DNA from: a bacterium
Lineage (GTDB): Bacteria > Armatimonadota > HRBIN16
Reading direction: 5' to 3'
DNA: 22,863 bases
Assembly (NCBI GenBank): GCA_025057335.1
Contig: JANWXG010000012.1
Location: 1-22,863, forward strand
The notes below the pieces were generated by a model, which did no database searches, was not told the origin of the DNA, and saw only the letters and a program-made list of their open reading frames with translations. A program made the position numbers and the translations under genes. Shown piece by piece: positions 13,342-20,961 of the stretch; the stretch's first letter is position 1; every line of letters starts with the position of its first letter.

Positions 13342-14025
13342 CTAATCCCTCAGCGGGCGAATCCAGATGTTGCGATACTTGACCGGGTTACCGTGGTCCT
13401 GTAGCAGGAGAGGACCTGTAGGGCGCATGCGGTCGCCGATACCGCCCGGCGTCACGCGCGGAATCTCCACGTTGTCGTGCACCAGCACGCCGTTCCAGCG
13501 CACCGTCACGCGCGGATTGGCAATCACGTTGCCCGCGCTATCAAACTTGGGCGCGATGAAGGTAATATCGTAGGTCTGCCACTGCCCGGGCGGCTTTGCG
13601 GCGTTCTTGTCGGGCGTCTTGATGCCGTAGATGGCGGCGCAATCACCGCTGCCCAGGCTCTCCAGTCCATACGAGTCGAGAACCTGAATCTCGTACAATC
13701 CATGCAGGTACACCCCGCTGTTGCCTCTGCCCTGCCCGCGCGCCTCGGGCATGTAGGGCGTGGCGAACTCGATATGCAGCTGGAAGCTGCCGAACTCGTC
13801 GCGCGTCATGATGTCGCCCGTGCCTGGCTTCACCTGCATGGCGCCATCGGGCATGATTTCCCAGCGCGCGGGCGTCCTGCCATCACGCGACACCCATTTC
13901 GAGAGGTCTTTGCCGTCAAACAGCACAATTGCCCCTCGCGGCGGTCGAGCGGACCTGCCCTGCGCTAAACAGCCTGCGGCGACCGCAACCGCCAGGAGCA
14001 ACGTCAAGAGAGTTCTCCACCACAT
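13342..14025 (-). CDS. Secreted DUF1080 (3-keto-disaccharide hydrolase-like) protein
   Basis: This 227-residue protein has a signal peptide (MWWRTLLTLLLAVAVAAGC) and a single DUF1080 domain, a jelly-roll fold related to concanavalin-like lectins. Typical motifs are IVLFDGKDLSKWVS at the domain start, GNSGVYLHGLYEIQVLDSYG in the middle, and KYRNIWIRPL at the end. Characterised relatives hydrolyse 3-keto-glycosides; others are only known as secreted sugar-related proteins. AAGC at the end of the signal could be a weak lipobox. I start at the ATG at 14025, preceded by AGGAGGGAG; an open frame to 14175 overlaps the upstream gene and lacks support. It lies 100 bases after the PHP-domain gene, probably on the same transcript. 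Confidence 0.9.
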   Translation of the reverse strand: MWWRTLLTLLLAVAVAAGCLAQGRSARPPRGAIVLFDGKDLSKWVSRDGRTPARWEIMPDGAMQVKPGTGDIMTRDEFGSFQLHIEFATPYMPEARGQGRGNSGVYLHGLYEIQVLDSYGLESLGSGDCAAIYGIKTPDKNAAKPPGQWQTYDITFIAPKFDSAGNVIANPRVTVRWNGVLVHDNVEIPRVTPGGIGDRMRPTGPLLLQDHGNPVKYRNIWIRPLRD

Positions 14026-14125
14026 CACTACAGCTCCCTCCTGTGTCACATGTACACTCTCGTAGCAGCTTACGACGACGCCAGGGGGAGTTCCTGCACA
14101 GGAGTGCGCTAGCGCGACGCTGAGG

Positions 14126-16717
14126 CTACCTGACCTGTCCTGGAGGTTGCCAGCCGTTGCCGTCCACGTCGACATAGACGGGATTGGTCAGGGAGGTCGG
14201 GCGCACACCGGGATAGAGCGCTGTGAATCCCTCGCCCTCCGCCAGCACGACTACCCAGCAGTCCCTTTCCACGCGCAGCGGCACGCTCTGTCGCCAGTCC
14301 AGCGGCTTGCCCTGCGGATGTTCCACAGGCAGCTCCTGCGCGACCGAACCGTTCACATACACCTTCACGCGGCTCACCCGTACCCACGACGGCGCCGCCA
14401 GACGTATCTGCAGCTGCACGACGCCACCTCGCGCCACCACAGTGGAACCCATCGGCTGCCCTTCTGCGGTGAACTCTATCAGCGGACCGCCACACACCAG
14501 CACATTGCCGCTGCGGATGGCGCGCACCACGTCGGCGGGGGTGACGCGCCGCACGTCCTCGTGTCCGAAGTACAGGTAGGTGCGCGGGAAGCCTGGCTCC
14601 AGTCGGTAGGCGTGGTGGCTATCGGTCACGCCGACGGCGATGTAACGGCGCCCCGTGTTGAGGAAGTAGAACCAGTCGGGCAGAGTCTGCTCCAGTTGCG
14701 TACTGTCAATGCCGTTATACACCTCAATGGTATCGAAGTTGGGCGAGAACTCTTCGGGGCGGGTCATTGTGCCGTCGGCGGGGTTCAGCCCCACCCAGTT
14801 GAAATAGCCCATGCCCGGCGAGCGCGGGTGGTTGACCTGCACAATGGTGTCGCCGTCGTTGTTGGCGCGGGCGGCAGCAAAGATTTGCTCCGCGTTCAGG
14901 TCGTACCACTCGATGGCGCCGTTGTTGGGCTTGGAGGGGTCGTAGCGCTGTGGGTAGGCGTTGAAATGCCCCAGCCCGAAGTTCGGCGTGATTTCGCACC
15001 CGACGAGCGAGGTAATCCACCGTTGCGCCCCTAGTGCGAGGATGACGGGCTGATAATCAGTCAGCACATCGTGGTCGGTAGAAGTCAGTATCTGCACGCC
15101 CACTGCCACGAACGCCTTTACTTTGTCCGCCAGTGGGTCACTCGAGTCAGGTGAGGGGATAGCGTGCACATGGAAGTCGCCCGACAGGTAACTGGGCAGC
15201 CGCGCTGTGCGCGCCAAGGTCGCCCGCCAGACCACGCGCCCTCCGGGTTGCAGGTCTACCTCTCGCTGCGCGATTTCATACTCAAAGCCGCGCGTGAGAG
15301 TGAGACGATACCGCCCGGGCTCCACAGGTATCGTCTCGTTGCCCGACAGGCTGAAATACACGCGGTCAAAACGTCCGTAGTCGCCCTGCTCGCCGTAGCG
15401 CACGCGCTCGCTGTTAGGTATTGCCCCTGACAGCCGCTCAAACACAAGGGCACAGGGCAAGGGGGAACCGCGCTCATCGCGCACTGCAATCTGCAGGCGC
15501 GCGGGCGGTTGCAGCGTGATGTCAGGGCTTTCGCCAAGCAGCACATCGGCGGGCGCATAGCCGTCGGCGAACACCACCGCGCGATACTCTCCTGGCGGAA
15601 CCTTCGCTTCGAATCGCCCGCGTCGGTCGGTGCGCGTGGCGGTGTGCATCTGCCCGTCGCCTTCGCCCCGCTGAATCAGGTACACGCGCGCGTCGGGCAC
15701 AGGGCGATTGCCTGCAGTCACCACCCTGCCCGCGACAGTGGAGGCAGGCTCCTGCTCGCGGCGCAGGCGGCGCATCTCAGCGCGCAACGGCTCCATGTCC
15801 CCATCGCTCACCGCAATCGCCAAGCGAATCTGGGCGCTCTCCCCCGCCGCCAAGTTCAGCGCACGCCCAATACTCATCAGGTAGATGTTAGAGGCGTTGA
15901 GCAGCTGCGTGAACGCCTCCTGTTGTACGATGAAGCCGTAGCCGACGCGCGACCCCAGAGCCGCCACCATGGGAATCTGCGCTTGCAGGGTCTGCACCAG
16001 TCCCAGCAGTGGAGGGCCCGCTGCCTTCTGGAAGGCGTAGCCGATGCTGCCCCAGGGCGTGACATACGTCTCCAACCCATCGCCCAGAATCTGCCCCCAG
16101 AAGAGCGAGTATACCTTTGCCCTCTCTGTGCCATTCTTGAGCGTGCAGACCATCTCCAGAGTGGGGCTGTCGGGCTGGAGGATGTAGTCGATAGTGACTT
16201 GCAGCCCCTGCGACACGCTGGGGAAGCGAATGGTCGTGTCCACGATGGGGAAGCGGTCGTCCACAGCGTGGATGCGCAGGTGAGCGGGTCTCCCTCTACC
16301 CCCTGCGGAAACGATCTCGGCTTTCACTGCACGCCATGCGCGCAGGTTGAACAGGCTGCGCTCGTCGCCGCTGGCGAGGAAGATTTCGCCCAGCAGGTCT
16401 TCGTCGTGTCCCGGCTCGTTGAGCACCGCATCCAGCACGCGCCCACCGTAACGCGAATATCCGCCCGTCATGCGCGGCGAGGCGACCACAAAAGTGGCTT
16501 CATGGTTGCGCAGCACGTAGTCGCCCGGCTTGCCCTCTGCCTTGGCGCCACCAGGCAGGTCGCGCGCGGTGGCTACCACACACTGCGCTATGCCCTCTGA
16601 GGGAACGGGCATCTGAGGGTTGCGCAGCTTGCCCACTTCATGAGGGAAGGCGGTGGCGACGGTAAGAAGGGTGAAAGTCAGTATGAGGTAAACGCTGCTG
16701 CTGGCTCTTGATCGCAT
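14126..16717 (-). CDS. Secreted CehA/McbA-family PHP-domain metallohydrolase
   Basis: This 863-residue protein has a signal peptide (SSVYLILTFTLLTVATAFP). It has three parts: a beta-rich N-terminal domain to about 320, a carboxypeptidase-regulatory-like region about 325-500 (VAGRVVTAGNRPVPDARVYL, GRFEAKVPPGEYRAVV), and a PHP-type metal site. The metal ligands are visible: His516/His518 (DFHVHA), Asp548-His549 (STDHD), Glu575 (GCEITP), His584, His630 (VNHP) and Asp699/His701 (TDSHH). CehA/McbA members include carbamate-insecticide hydrolases, but most have unknown substrates. The start has AAGGAGGAGAG upstream at a somewhat long 13-base spacing. The DUF1080 gene follows, so both probably act outside the cytoplasmic membrane. 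The substrate is unknown. Confidence 0.9.
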   Translation of the reverse strand: MRSRASSSVYLILTFTLLTVATAFPHEVGKLRNPQMPVPSEGIAQCVVATARDLPGGAKAEGKPGDYVLRNHEATFVVASPRMTGGYSRYGGRVLDAVLNEPGHDEDLLGEIFLASGDERSLFNLRAWRAVKAEIVSAGGRGRPAHLRIHAVDDRFPIVDTTIRFPSVSQGLQVTIDYILQPDSPTLEMVCTLKNGTERAKVYSLFWGQILGDGLETYVTPWGSIGYAFQKAAGPPLLGLVQTLQAQIPMVAALGSRVGYGFIVQQEAFTQLLNASNIYLMSIGRALNLAAGESAQIRLAIAVSDGDMEPLRAEMRRLRREQEPASTVAGRVVTAGNRPVPDARVYLIQRGEGDGQMHTATRTDRRGRFEAKVPPGEYRAVVFADGYAPADVLLGESPDITLQPPARLQIAVRDERGSPLPCALVFERLSGAIPNSERVRYGEQGDYGRFDRVYFSLSGNETIPVEPGRYRLTLTRGFEYEIAQREVDLQPGGRVVWRATLARTARLPSYLSGDFHVHAIPSPDSSDPLADKVKAFVAVGVQILTSTDHDVLTDYQPVILALGAQRWITSLVGCEITPNFGLGHFNAYPQRYDPSKPNNGAIEWYDLNAEQIFAAARANNDGDTIVQVNHPRSPGMGYFNWVGLNPADGTMTRPEEFSPNFDTIEVYNGIDSTQLEQTLPDWFYFLNTGRRYIAVGVTDSHHAYRLEPGFPRTYLYFGHEDVRRVTPADVVRAIRSGNVLVCGGPLIEFTAEGQPMGSTVVARGGVVQLQIRLAAPSWVRVSRVKVYVNGSVAQELPVEHPQGKPLDWRQSVPLRVERDCWVVVLAEGEGFTALYPGVRPTSLTNPVYVDVDGNGWQPPGQVR

Positions 16718-17123
16718 CCGACCTGTTTACTCTCCTCCTTTTGCTCTGTTTCTCCCCTCAGGATATACAGGCAGTAGACTGCCATCAGTGCTGCGTGAAG
16801 AGTTGTTTGCCAAGGAGAAGCACTCACGTGCTTCACGACAAGCTGCCATGCTGGTAGTAGCGCACGTCAGTGCGCATCCTGTCATTTTGAAGTCTGTGTT
16901 GTTCGTCTATGGGAAGCACTCACGTGCTTCACGACAAGCTGCCGTGCTGGTAGTAGCGCACGTCAGTGCGCCTTTGTCCTCTGTCATTCTAAGAGTAGCG
17001 AAGGATCTCCGAGATGCTTCGCTAGCGCTCAGCATGACAACGAGGACGCCCCCCTCCGCCTTCGGCTCAGCATGAAGAAGCGGCGCAGCATTTCCACTTC
17101 CCTTTCCTACGCCTTTCGGTCAG
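16718..17123. other. Gene-free stretch with repeats
   Basis: No gene is supported. The first 75 bases upstream of the PHP-domain gene carry its ribosome binding site and probably its promoter, though no clear hexamers stand out. The rest is filled by repeat copies at 16794-17075. Open frames on the plus strand are repeat translations. Confidence 0.6.
16794..17075. repeat. Repeat cluster: two family B units then family A
   Basis: Two near-identical family B units lie in tandem at 16794-16875 and 16880-16971. Each has the palindrome GAAGCAC-tcac-GTGCTTC, a shared linker ACGACAAGCTGCC, and the palindrome GCGCAC-gtca-GTGCGC. A family A copy follows at 16982-17039 (TGTCATTCTAAGAG ... GCGCTCAGCATGACA), and a short right-end fragment (GGCTCAGCATGA) lies near 17063. 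The order B then A repeats the order at 3761-3925 and 18613-18800. Confidence 0.85.
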
Positions 17124-17348
17124 CTACCTGTTCCCGCGTTCCGCACGGTCGCGCTCCAGCAGTTCCTGCACCTCCTTCTGAAACTGTGCAGGGTCTTTCG
17201 TCGCGCGGCTCAGGTCGATGTCACTGCGTTTGCGCCCCTGTCCGGGCGAAGCCCCCTGCGGCAAGCTCCTCCAGATGAACGCCCCTACGATGGCGACAAA
17301 CACCACGATAATGATAATCGCCAGCACGGGATGGACCTGTCGGTTCAT
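17124..17348 (-). CDS. Small single-pass membrane protein after prepilin
   Basis: This 74-residue protein has one N-terminal membrane helix (about 7-26, PVLAIIIIVVFVAIVGAFIW) and a hydrophilic, charged tail with KDPAQFQKEVQELLERDRAE, likely helical. I start at the ATG at 17348, which has GAGGAGGAG just upstream; a GTG at 17363 in the same frame overlaps that site. The gene lies 11 bases after the prepilin stop, so both share one transcript. I do not recognise a family. A helper or partner of the prepilin is possible, but this rests only on adjacency. Confidence 0.75.
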   Translation of the reverse strand: MNRQVHPVLAIIIIVVFVAIVGAFIWRSLPQGASPGQGRKRSDIDLSRATKDPAQFQKEVQELLERDRAERGNR

Positions 17349-17359
17349 GTTTCTCCTCC

Positions 17360-18145
17360 TCACTGGCGCAGCGGCTCCATGGCGAAGCGCACGAGGTCGA
17401 GGAACTTGCCTTTCTTGTACATGGCATGCCCATCCACCATTACCGCATAGGTCGCACCGACCGCCTCCCTGCCGTTGCCGCCGAACACAGCGGGCACAAC
17501 GTCCGAGTCGCGATAGCCTTCATGCTCGCCATACGAGTTGCAGAAGGCGATGATCGATTTGGCGGGCGACCCCACTGCCGACAGCGGCTGCCCTGCGATG
17601 TAGTAATCCTGGGGGTTCCCGGTGTTGTACGGTGGACCCAGCAACGGACCAAGGAAGCGCACGAACATCTCCAGCGGGGTCATGCGCGGTGAGGGAACCA
17701 GCCCCACCCCACCGTAGGCGTATCCGTACGAGCCGAACTGGTTCAGCGGCAGCCCATCTGCCCCGATGCGCACCGGGTCTGAACCCAGCGTCGGGCAGTG
17801 GAACAGCCCATGATTCTTGATGTAGGGGTAAAAGGCGTACTCCATGAACAGCCCCCGCTTGTTGTCTAGGTCAACAGACCATAGGGGCGGTCCGCTGGGC
17901 ATGCGGCGACTGTAGCCCGTGTTGTCGTCGTTGTTGCGTCCGTCCATCATCAGCCAGGGGAACGTCTCGTCGTAATCCTGCACGTACATCAGCGCAGCGG
18001 TGCCAATCTGCTTCAGGTTGGACAGGCAAGTGGTCTTGCGTGCCTGCTCGCGCGCGCGAGCAAACACAGGGAACAGAATCGCTGCCAGAATCGCGATAAT
18101 CGCGATAACCACCAGCAGCTCGATGAGCGTAAACGCGCGTTTCAT
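17360..18145 (-). CDS. Prepilin-like protein with type IV N-terminal methylation motif
   Basis: This 261-residue type IV pilin-like or type II secretion pseudopilin-like protein begins MKRAFTLIELLVVIAIIA, with cleavage expected before Phe5 and Glu9 (the conserved Glu5 of the mature protein) present. The helix continues into FPVFARAREQARK, CLSNLKQIGTAALMYVQDYDE, the pattern found in very large paralogue families of Armatimonadota and, in similar form, Planctomycetes. The C-terminal part contains YAVMVDGHAMYKKGKF, resembling the H-x-DG end of the DUF1559-like relatives. A GGGGAGGT site precedes the ATG and a perfect consensus promoter lies at 18199-18227. No assembly ATPase, peptidase or secretin is nearby, so this looks like a dispersed paralogue rather than part of a pilus operon. 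Confidence 0.92.
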   Translation of the reverse strand: MKRAFTLIELLVVIAIIAILAAILFPVFARAREQARKTTCLSNLKQIGTAALMYVQDYDETFPWLMMDGRNNDDNTGYSRRMPSGPPLWSVDLDNKRGLFMEYAFYPYIKNHGLFHCPTLGSDPVRIGADGLPLNQFGSYGYAYGGVGLVPSPRMTPLEMFVRFLGPLLGPPYNTGNPQDYYIAGQPLSAVGSPAKSIIAFCNSYGEHEGYRDSDVVPAVFGGNGREAVGATYAVMVDGHAMYKKGKFLDLVRFAMEPLRQ

Positions 18146-18198
18146 GGTGACCTCCCCTCTCCTCCCTGCGTCGTGAAGCGGTTCATCAAACCCGAAGC

Positions 18199-18227
18199 AT
18201 TATACGCGAACCCCATCAGGGTGTCAA
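18199..18227 (-). promoter_or_regulatory. Perfect consensus promoter of prepilin operon
   Basis: On the minus strand TTGACA (18222-18227) and TATAAT (18199-18204) are separated by exactly 17 bases. Both hexamers match the housekeeping sigma consensus completely. Transcription should start near 18192, giving a leader of about 47 bases before the ATG at 18145. Confidence 0.85.
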
Positions 18228-18312
18228 GCGACGAGAGGTTATGGCTGTGTTAAGGGGAGGCGCTGCACATAAGCGCGTCAGTCGTACGCCCATAGTCACG
18301 AGCGGGCACGCT

Positions 18313-18840
18313 TGTCATGCGCACTTCAGTGCGCCTTCGCTCCGACACAGCGGCTCAGCAGGAGCCTCGCCCTCTACCCTGTCATTCTGATCGAAGCGAA
18401 GAATCTCCAAGATGCTTCGCTGTCGCTCAGCATGACAAGGGGGTTCTTGGTCGTTCGGAGCGCCTGTCATTCTGAGCGAAGCGAAGAATCTCGATTTGAC
18501 GCAGTGCAGAGATGCTTCGCTGTCGCTCAGCATGACAACGAGGGCAGATGCTTCGCTAGCGCTCAGCATGACACCGAGGACGGCTCAGCGGGAACCTCGC
18601 CCTCCAGTCCTTTGTCATCCTGAAGTCCACGTTGTTTGCCAAGGGGAAGCACTCGCGTGCTTCACTACGAGCAGGAGAGTTCGTCGGGCGCGCTCAGGTG
18701 CTGAGGCGCGCTGTGTTCGTAGTCGCGCACGTCAGTGCGCATCCTGTCATTCTGGCGGTGCGAATAATCTCGGAGATGCTTCACTTTGTTCCGAATGACA
18801 AAAGAAAACGGCTCGGCGAGAGCCTCGCCCTCCAGAAAAG
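18313..18840. repeat. Cluster of dispersed palindromic repeats (A, B, D)
   Basis: Family A copies are at 18380-18437, 18465-18537 and 18745-18800, with a right half at 18546-18573. The copy at 18465 carries about 15 extra central bases, at the same place as the long copy at 3495 but with different sequence. A family B unit is at 18613-18740, with GAAGCAC-tcgc-GTGCTTC and GCGCAC-gtca-GTGCGC at its end. The palindrome GCGCAC-ttca-GTGCGC also occurs alone at 18319-18334. Family D relatives (GGCTCAGCAGGAGCC, GGCTCGGCGAGAGCC) are near 18352, 18583 and 18811. Confidence 0.85.
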
Positions 18841-18873
18841 TTGGAGGGCGAACTTCCTGGTGAGCCGAACAAC

Positions 18874-18895
18874 GCCTCCCTGCAAGCAGGGAGGC
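18874..18895 (-). terminator. Hairpin downstream of DUF1080 gene
   Basis: GCCTCCCTG (18874-18882) and CAGGGAGGC (18887-18895) form a perfect nine-pair stem with a four-base loop, about 40 bases after the stop of the minus-strand DUF1080 gene. Only GTTGTT follows on that strand, so termination is plausible but not certain. Confidence 0.45.
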
Positions 18896-18937
18896 ATGCG
18901 GATGAGCAAATCTGCCCATCCGCCTCCAGCTGTTTCC

Positions 18938-19618
18938 CTACGGTTTCAGAATAGGGATGAGCCGAATGTTGCGGAAATGGATTTCTGCCCCTTCTGACTG
19001 CAGGCAGATTTTGCCCGGCACCACCTCCGCGCCTGTGCCCTCATTGACAATCTGCCCGTTAATCTTCAGCACCACGCGGTCGCCGTCTACGATAATCTCG
19101 TATTCGTTCCACTCGCCGATGGGCTTCTCCGCCATCTTCGCCTTGATGCGGTTAGTGGGGGCGTCGCGGTTAATCCGAGCGGGGTCAGTGTCCAGCTTCA
19201 CGCCGTCAATTAGCCAGAAGTCGCCCGCGCTGCCGCTCATCAGTTGCGCCTCGATGGACTTGGGCCAGATTTTGTCCTCGCCCCGCATGCGCAGTAGCAC
19301 ACCACTGTTGCGGAATCCTGTGTCCTCGGGCGCCCAGCGCCATTCCAGCCGAAGGATATAGTTGGTATAGTCCGCTACCGTGCGGATATAGCCTGCGGGT
19401 CTTCCCTTGCAGATGAGGACGCCCTTGTCGCCGTCGATGCGCCAGACGTCCTCCATCTTCACGTTCGGGTCGGCGAGGAAGTACGTCCAGCCGCAGAGGT
19501 CTTTCCCATTGAATAGCACAATCTCCTTACCGAGCTTGCCCTCTACCTTCACCCTTTGTGCCACGCAGGGGAAGGCACATGTGAATAACACCAGCAGCAG
19601 CCACGTCCTTGCTCGCAT
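18938..19618 (-). CDS. Secreted DUF1080 protein
   Basis: This 226-residue protein has a signal peptide (MRARTWLLLVLFTCAFPCVAQ, probable cleavage after VAQ or nearby) and one DUF1080 domain. Visible motifs are IVLFNGKDLCGWTYFL at the start, ILRLEWRW and FRNSGVLLRM in the middle, GEWNEYEIIVDGDRVVLKIN, and IHFRNIRLIPI at the end. It is a distant relative of the copy at 13342-14025: same fold and motifs, but no close identity, and the loop around IEAQLMSGSAGDFW differs. The fold is lectin-like; some members are 3-keto-glycoside hydrolases. A GGGAGGC site precedes the ATG at 19618. It is divergent from the radical SAM gene and appears to be alone on its transcript. Confidence 0.92.
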   Translation of the reverse strand: MRARTWLLLVLFTCAFPCVAQRVKVEGKLGKEIVLFNGKDLCGWTYFLADPNVKMEDVWRIDGDKGVLICKGRPAGYIRTVADYTNYILRLEWRWAPEDTGFRNSGVLLRMRGEDKIWPKSIEAQLMSGSAGDFWLIDGVKLDTDPARINRDAPTNRIKAKMAEKPIGEWNEYEIIVDGDRVVLKINGQIVNEGTGAEVVPGKICLQSEGAEIHFRNIRLIPILKP

Positions 19619-19773
19619 CGTTCAGCCTCCCAGCTCTTCGGTTTCGGTAGAATCGTTCGCGCCGCGAGCGCACTTCCCTGCTCAGGCAAAGTTGCGGACG
19701 ACAGTGGTCACTGCGTTCCCCCCTTTCGCAAAGGGGAGATTTTCGGTATCATCATACTGGGAGTGAGGAAGCG

Positions 19774-20736
19774 ATGTATCGCGCCACTACCGTCTCGCAG
19801 CAGTATAGGTTATCTTCGAAGGCTTTCGAGCCCGCTTACCTCGCCCTGCATCGCACAGGGGAGCTGCGCAGGCGTGCCGAGCAGGCGGTCGCCTCGCTCG
19901 CGGAGTGCCGCGTGTGCCCGCGCGATTGCGCTATCGACCGTCTGCAGAACGAGGTGGGCATCTGTCGCACAGGCAGGTATGCGCGCGTCTCCAGCTACTT
20001 TCCCCATCACGGAGAGGAGGACTGTCTGCGCGGCTGGAACGGGAGCGGCACGATTTTCTTCTCGTGGTGCAACCTGCGCTGTGTGTTCTGCCAGAACAGC
20101 GACCTCAGCCATCGCGGGGAGGGAGTGGAAGTCTCGCCCGAACGCCTCGCGCAGATGATGCTTCACCTGCAGTCTCTGGGCTGTCACAACATCAACCTCG
20201 TGACGCCCGAGCACGTGGTGCCGCAGGTGTTGGAGGCGTTAGTGATCGCCGTGGAGGGCGGTTTGCGCCTGCCCATCGTGTACAACACTTCCGCTTACGA
20301 CTCAATGGAGAGCCTGCGCCTGCTGGACGGCGTCGTGGACATCTACATGCCCGACTTTAAGATGTGGGACCCCGAAATGGCGCACCGCTACCTCAAGGCG
20401 CGCGACTATCCCGAGGTCGCCCGGCGCGTTATTCAGGAGATGCACCGGCAAGTGGGCGTGCTGAAGTTCGATGAGAACGGGCTGGCGAAGCGCGGGGTGT
20501 TAGTGCGTCACCTCGTGATGCCGGGCGACGTGGCAGGCACAGAGCACATCTTGCGCTTCCTCGCCGAGGAGGTCGCGCCGGACACCTACGTGAACATCAT
20601 GGCACAGTATTATCCCGCAGGCGTGGTCTCGAAAGAGAGGTATCCTGAAATCAATCGGCGCATCACCTCGCAGGAATACTGGCGGGCAGTGCGCCTCGGC
20701 GAGGAGCTCGGCTTGCGAATCGACGAGCGATGGTAA
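19774..20736 (+). CDS. PflX-like radical SAM protein
   Basis: This 320-residue radical SAM enzyme is of the group annotated as pyruvate-formate-lyase-activating-enzyme-like (PflX/YgkA type). The [4Fe-4S] motif is Cys99-x3-Cys103-x2-Cys106 (SWCNLRCVFCQNSD). An extra cysteine cluster lies at the N-terminus (Cys45, Cys48, Cys52, Cys64; CRVCPRDCAIDRLQNEVGIC), as in this subgroup. GTIFFSWCN, VYNTSAYDS, VDIYMPDFKMW and RHLVMPGD are further family motifs. The start ATG follows GAGGAA at good distance. No glycyl-radical enzyme gene is nearby, so the PFL-activase name should not be taken literally; the substrate is unknown. The gene is divergent from DUF1080 and convergent with the thioredoxin operon. 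Confidence 0.93.
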   Translation: MYRATTVSQQYRLSSKAFEPAYLALHRTGELRRRAEQAVASLAECRVCPRDCAIDRLQNEVGICRTGRYARVSSYFPHHGEEDCLRGWNGSGTIFFSWCNLRCVFCQNSDLSHRGEGVEVSPERLAQMMLHLQSLGCHNINLVTPEHVVPQVLEALVIAVEGGLRLPIVYNTSAYDSMESLRLLDGVVDIYMPDFKMWDPEMAHRYLKARDYPEVARRVIQEMHRQVGVLKFDENGLAKRGVLVRHLVMPGDVAGTEHILRFLAEEVAPDTYVNIMAQYYPAGVVSKERYPEINRRITSQEYWRAVRLGEELGLRIDERW

Positions 20737-20769
20737 CCCCTTCTCGGCGCTAAGGGCAGCCTCTGGCGT

Positions 20770-20949
20770 TCACTTTTGTGGATGGTTCTGCCCGAGAACC
20801 ATCAGCAACCCGAGCACCGCACCGTAGATGGCGGCGACCACCGGGTTGCACAGAATGCCTCATGTGCTGCCCACTTTGCGCGACAGGGCGGATAGCAATA
20901 GTCCAACCACCGCCCCGCCGAGCACAGCAAGAACGGTCTTCATTGACAT
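20770..20949 (-). CDS. Two-helix small membrane protein with in-frame TGA: candidate selenoprotein or nonsense allele
   Basis: On the minus strand an ATG at 20949 opens 29 codons, then TGA (20860-20862), then 29 more codons to a second TGA (20770-20772). Read through, it is a 59-residue protein with two membrane helices (about 5-22, VLAVLGGAVVGLLLSAL, and 37-52, VVAAIYGAVLGLLMVL). The loop between them reads RKVGST-X-GILCNP, with X the TGA codon. Small two-helix proteins I recall (DUF6132-like) have a CP[IL]xxNP loop with Cys at X. Cysteine-to-TGA with both flanks intact is the mark of selenocysteine, but one point mutation would look the same. AGGGAG precedes the ATG; the thioredoxin gene stops 13 bases upstream, so they are co-transcribed. 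A possible selenocysteine hairpin (20842-20830) begins 18 bases after the TGA. Confidence 0.55.
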
Positions 20950-20961
20950 CGCTCCCTTCCC

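Larger units (their letters stand above)
18228..18937. other. Gene-free stretch with repeats
   Basis: No gene is supported between the prepilin promoter and the stop of the DUF1080 gene at 18938. The sequence 18313-18840 is repeat cluster; 18874-18895 holds a hairpin. The remainder shows nothing I can name. Confidence 0.6.

Noticed and set aside
13970..14025. Lipoprotein call for the first DUF1080 protein
   Set aside because: AAGC is a weak lipobox lacking the usual Leu; an ordinary signal peptide is equally likely.
14026..14175. N-terminal extension of the first DUF1080 gene
   Set aside because: It overlaps the PHP-domain gene, has no ribosome site, and the signal peptide begins at 14025.
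15509..16600. A 363-codon plus-strand open frame
   Set aside because: Antisense shadow of the PHP-domain gene, which has signal peptide, metal motifs and ribosome site.
18312..18623. Open frames across 18312-18623 on both strands
   Set aside because: Repeat translations only.
19720..19743. CCCCTTT-cgc-AAAGGGG hairpin followed by TTTT
   Set aside because: It looks like a terminator but lies between divergent genes, where none is expected; kept as an unexplained hairpin.
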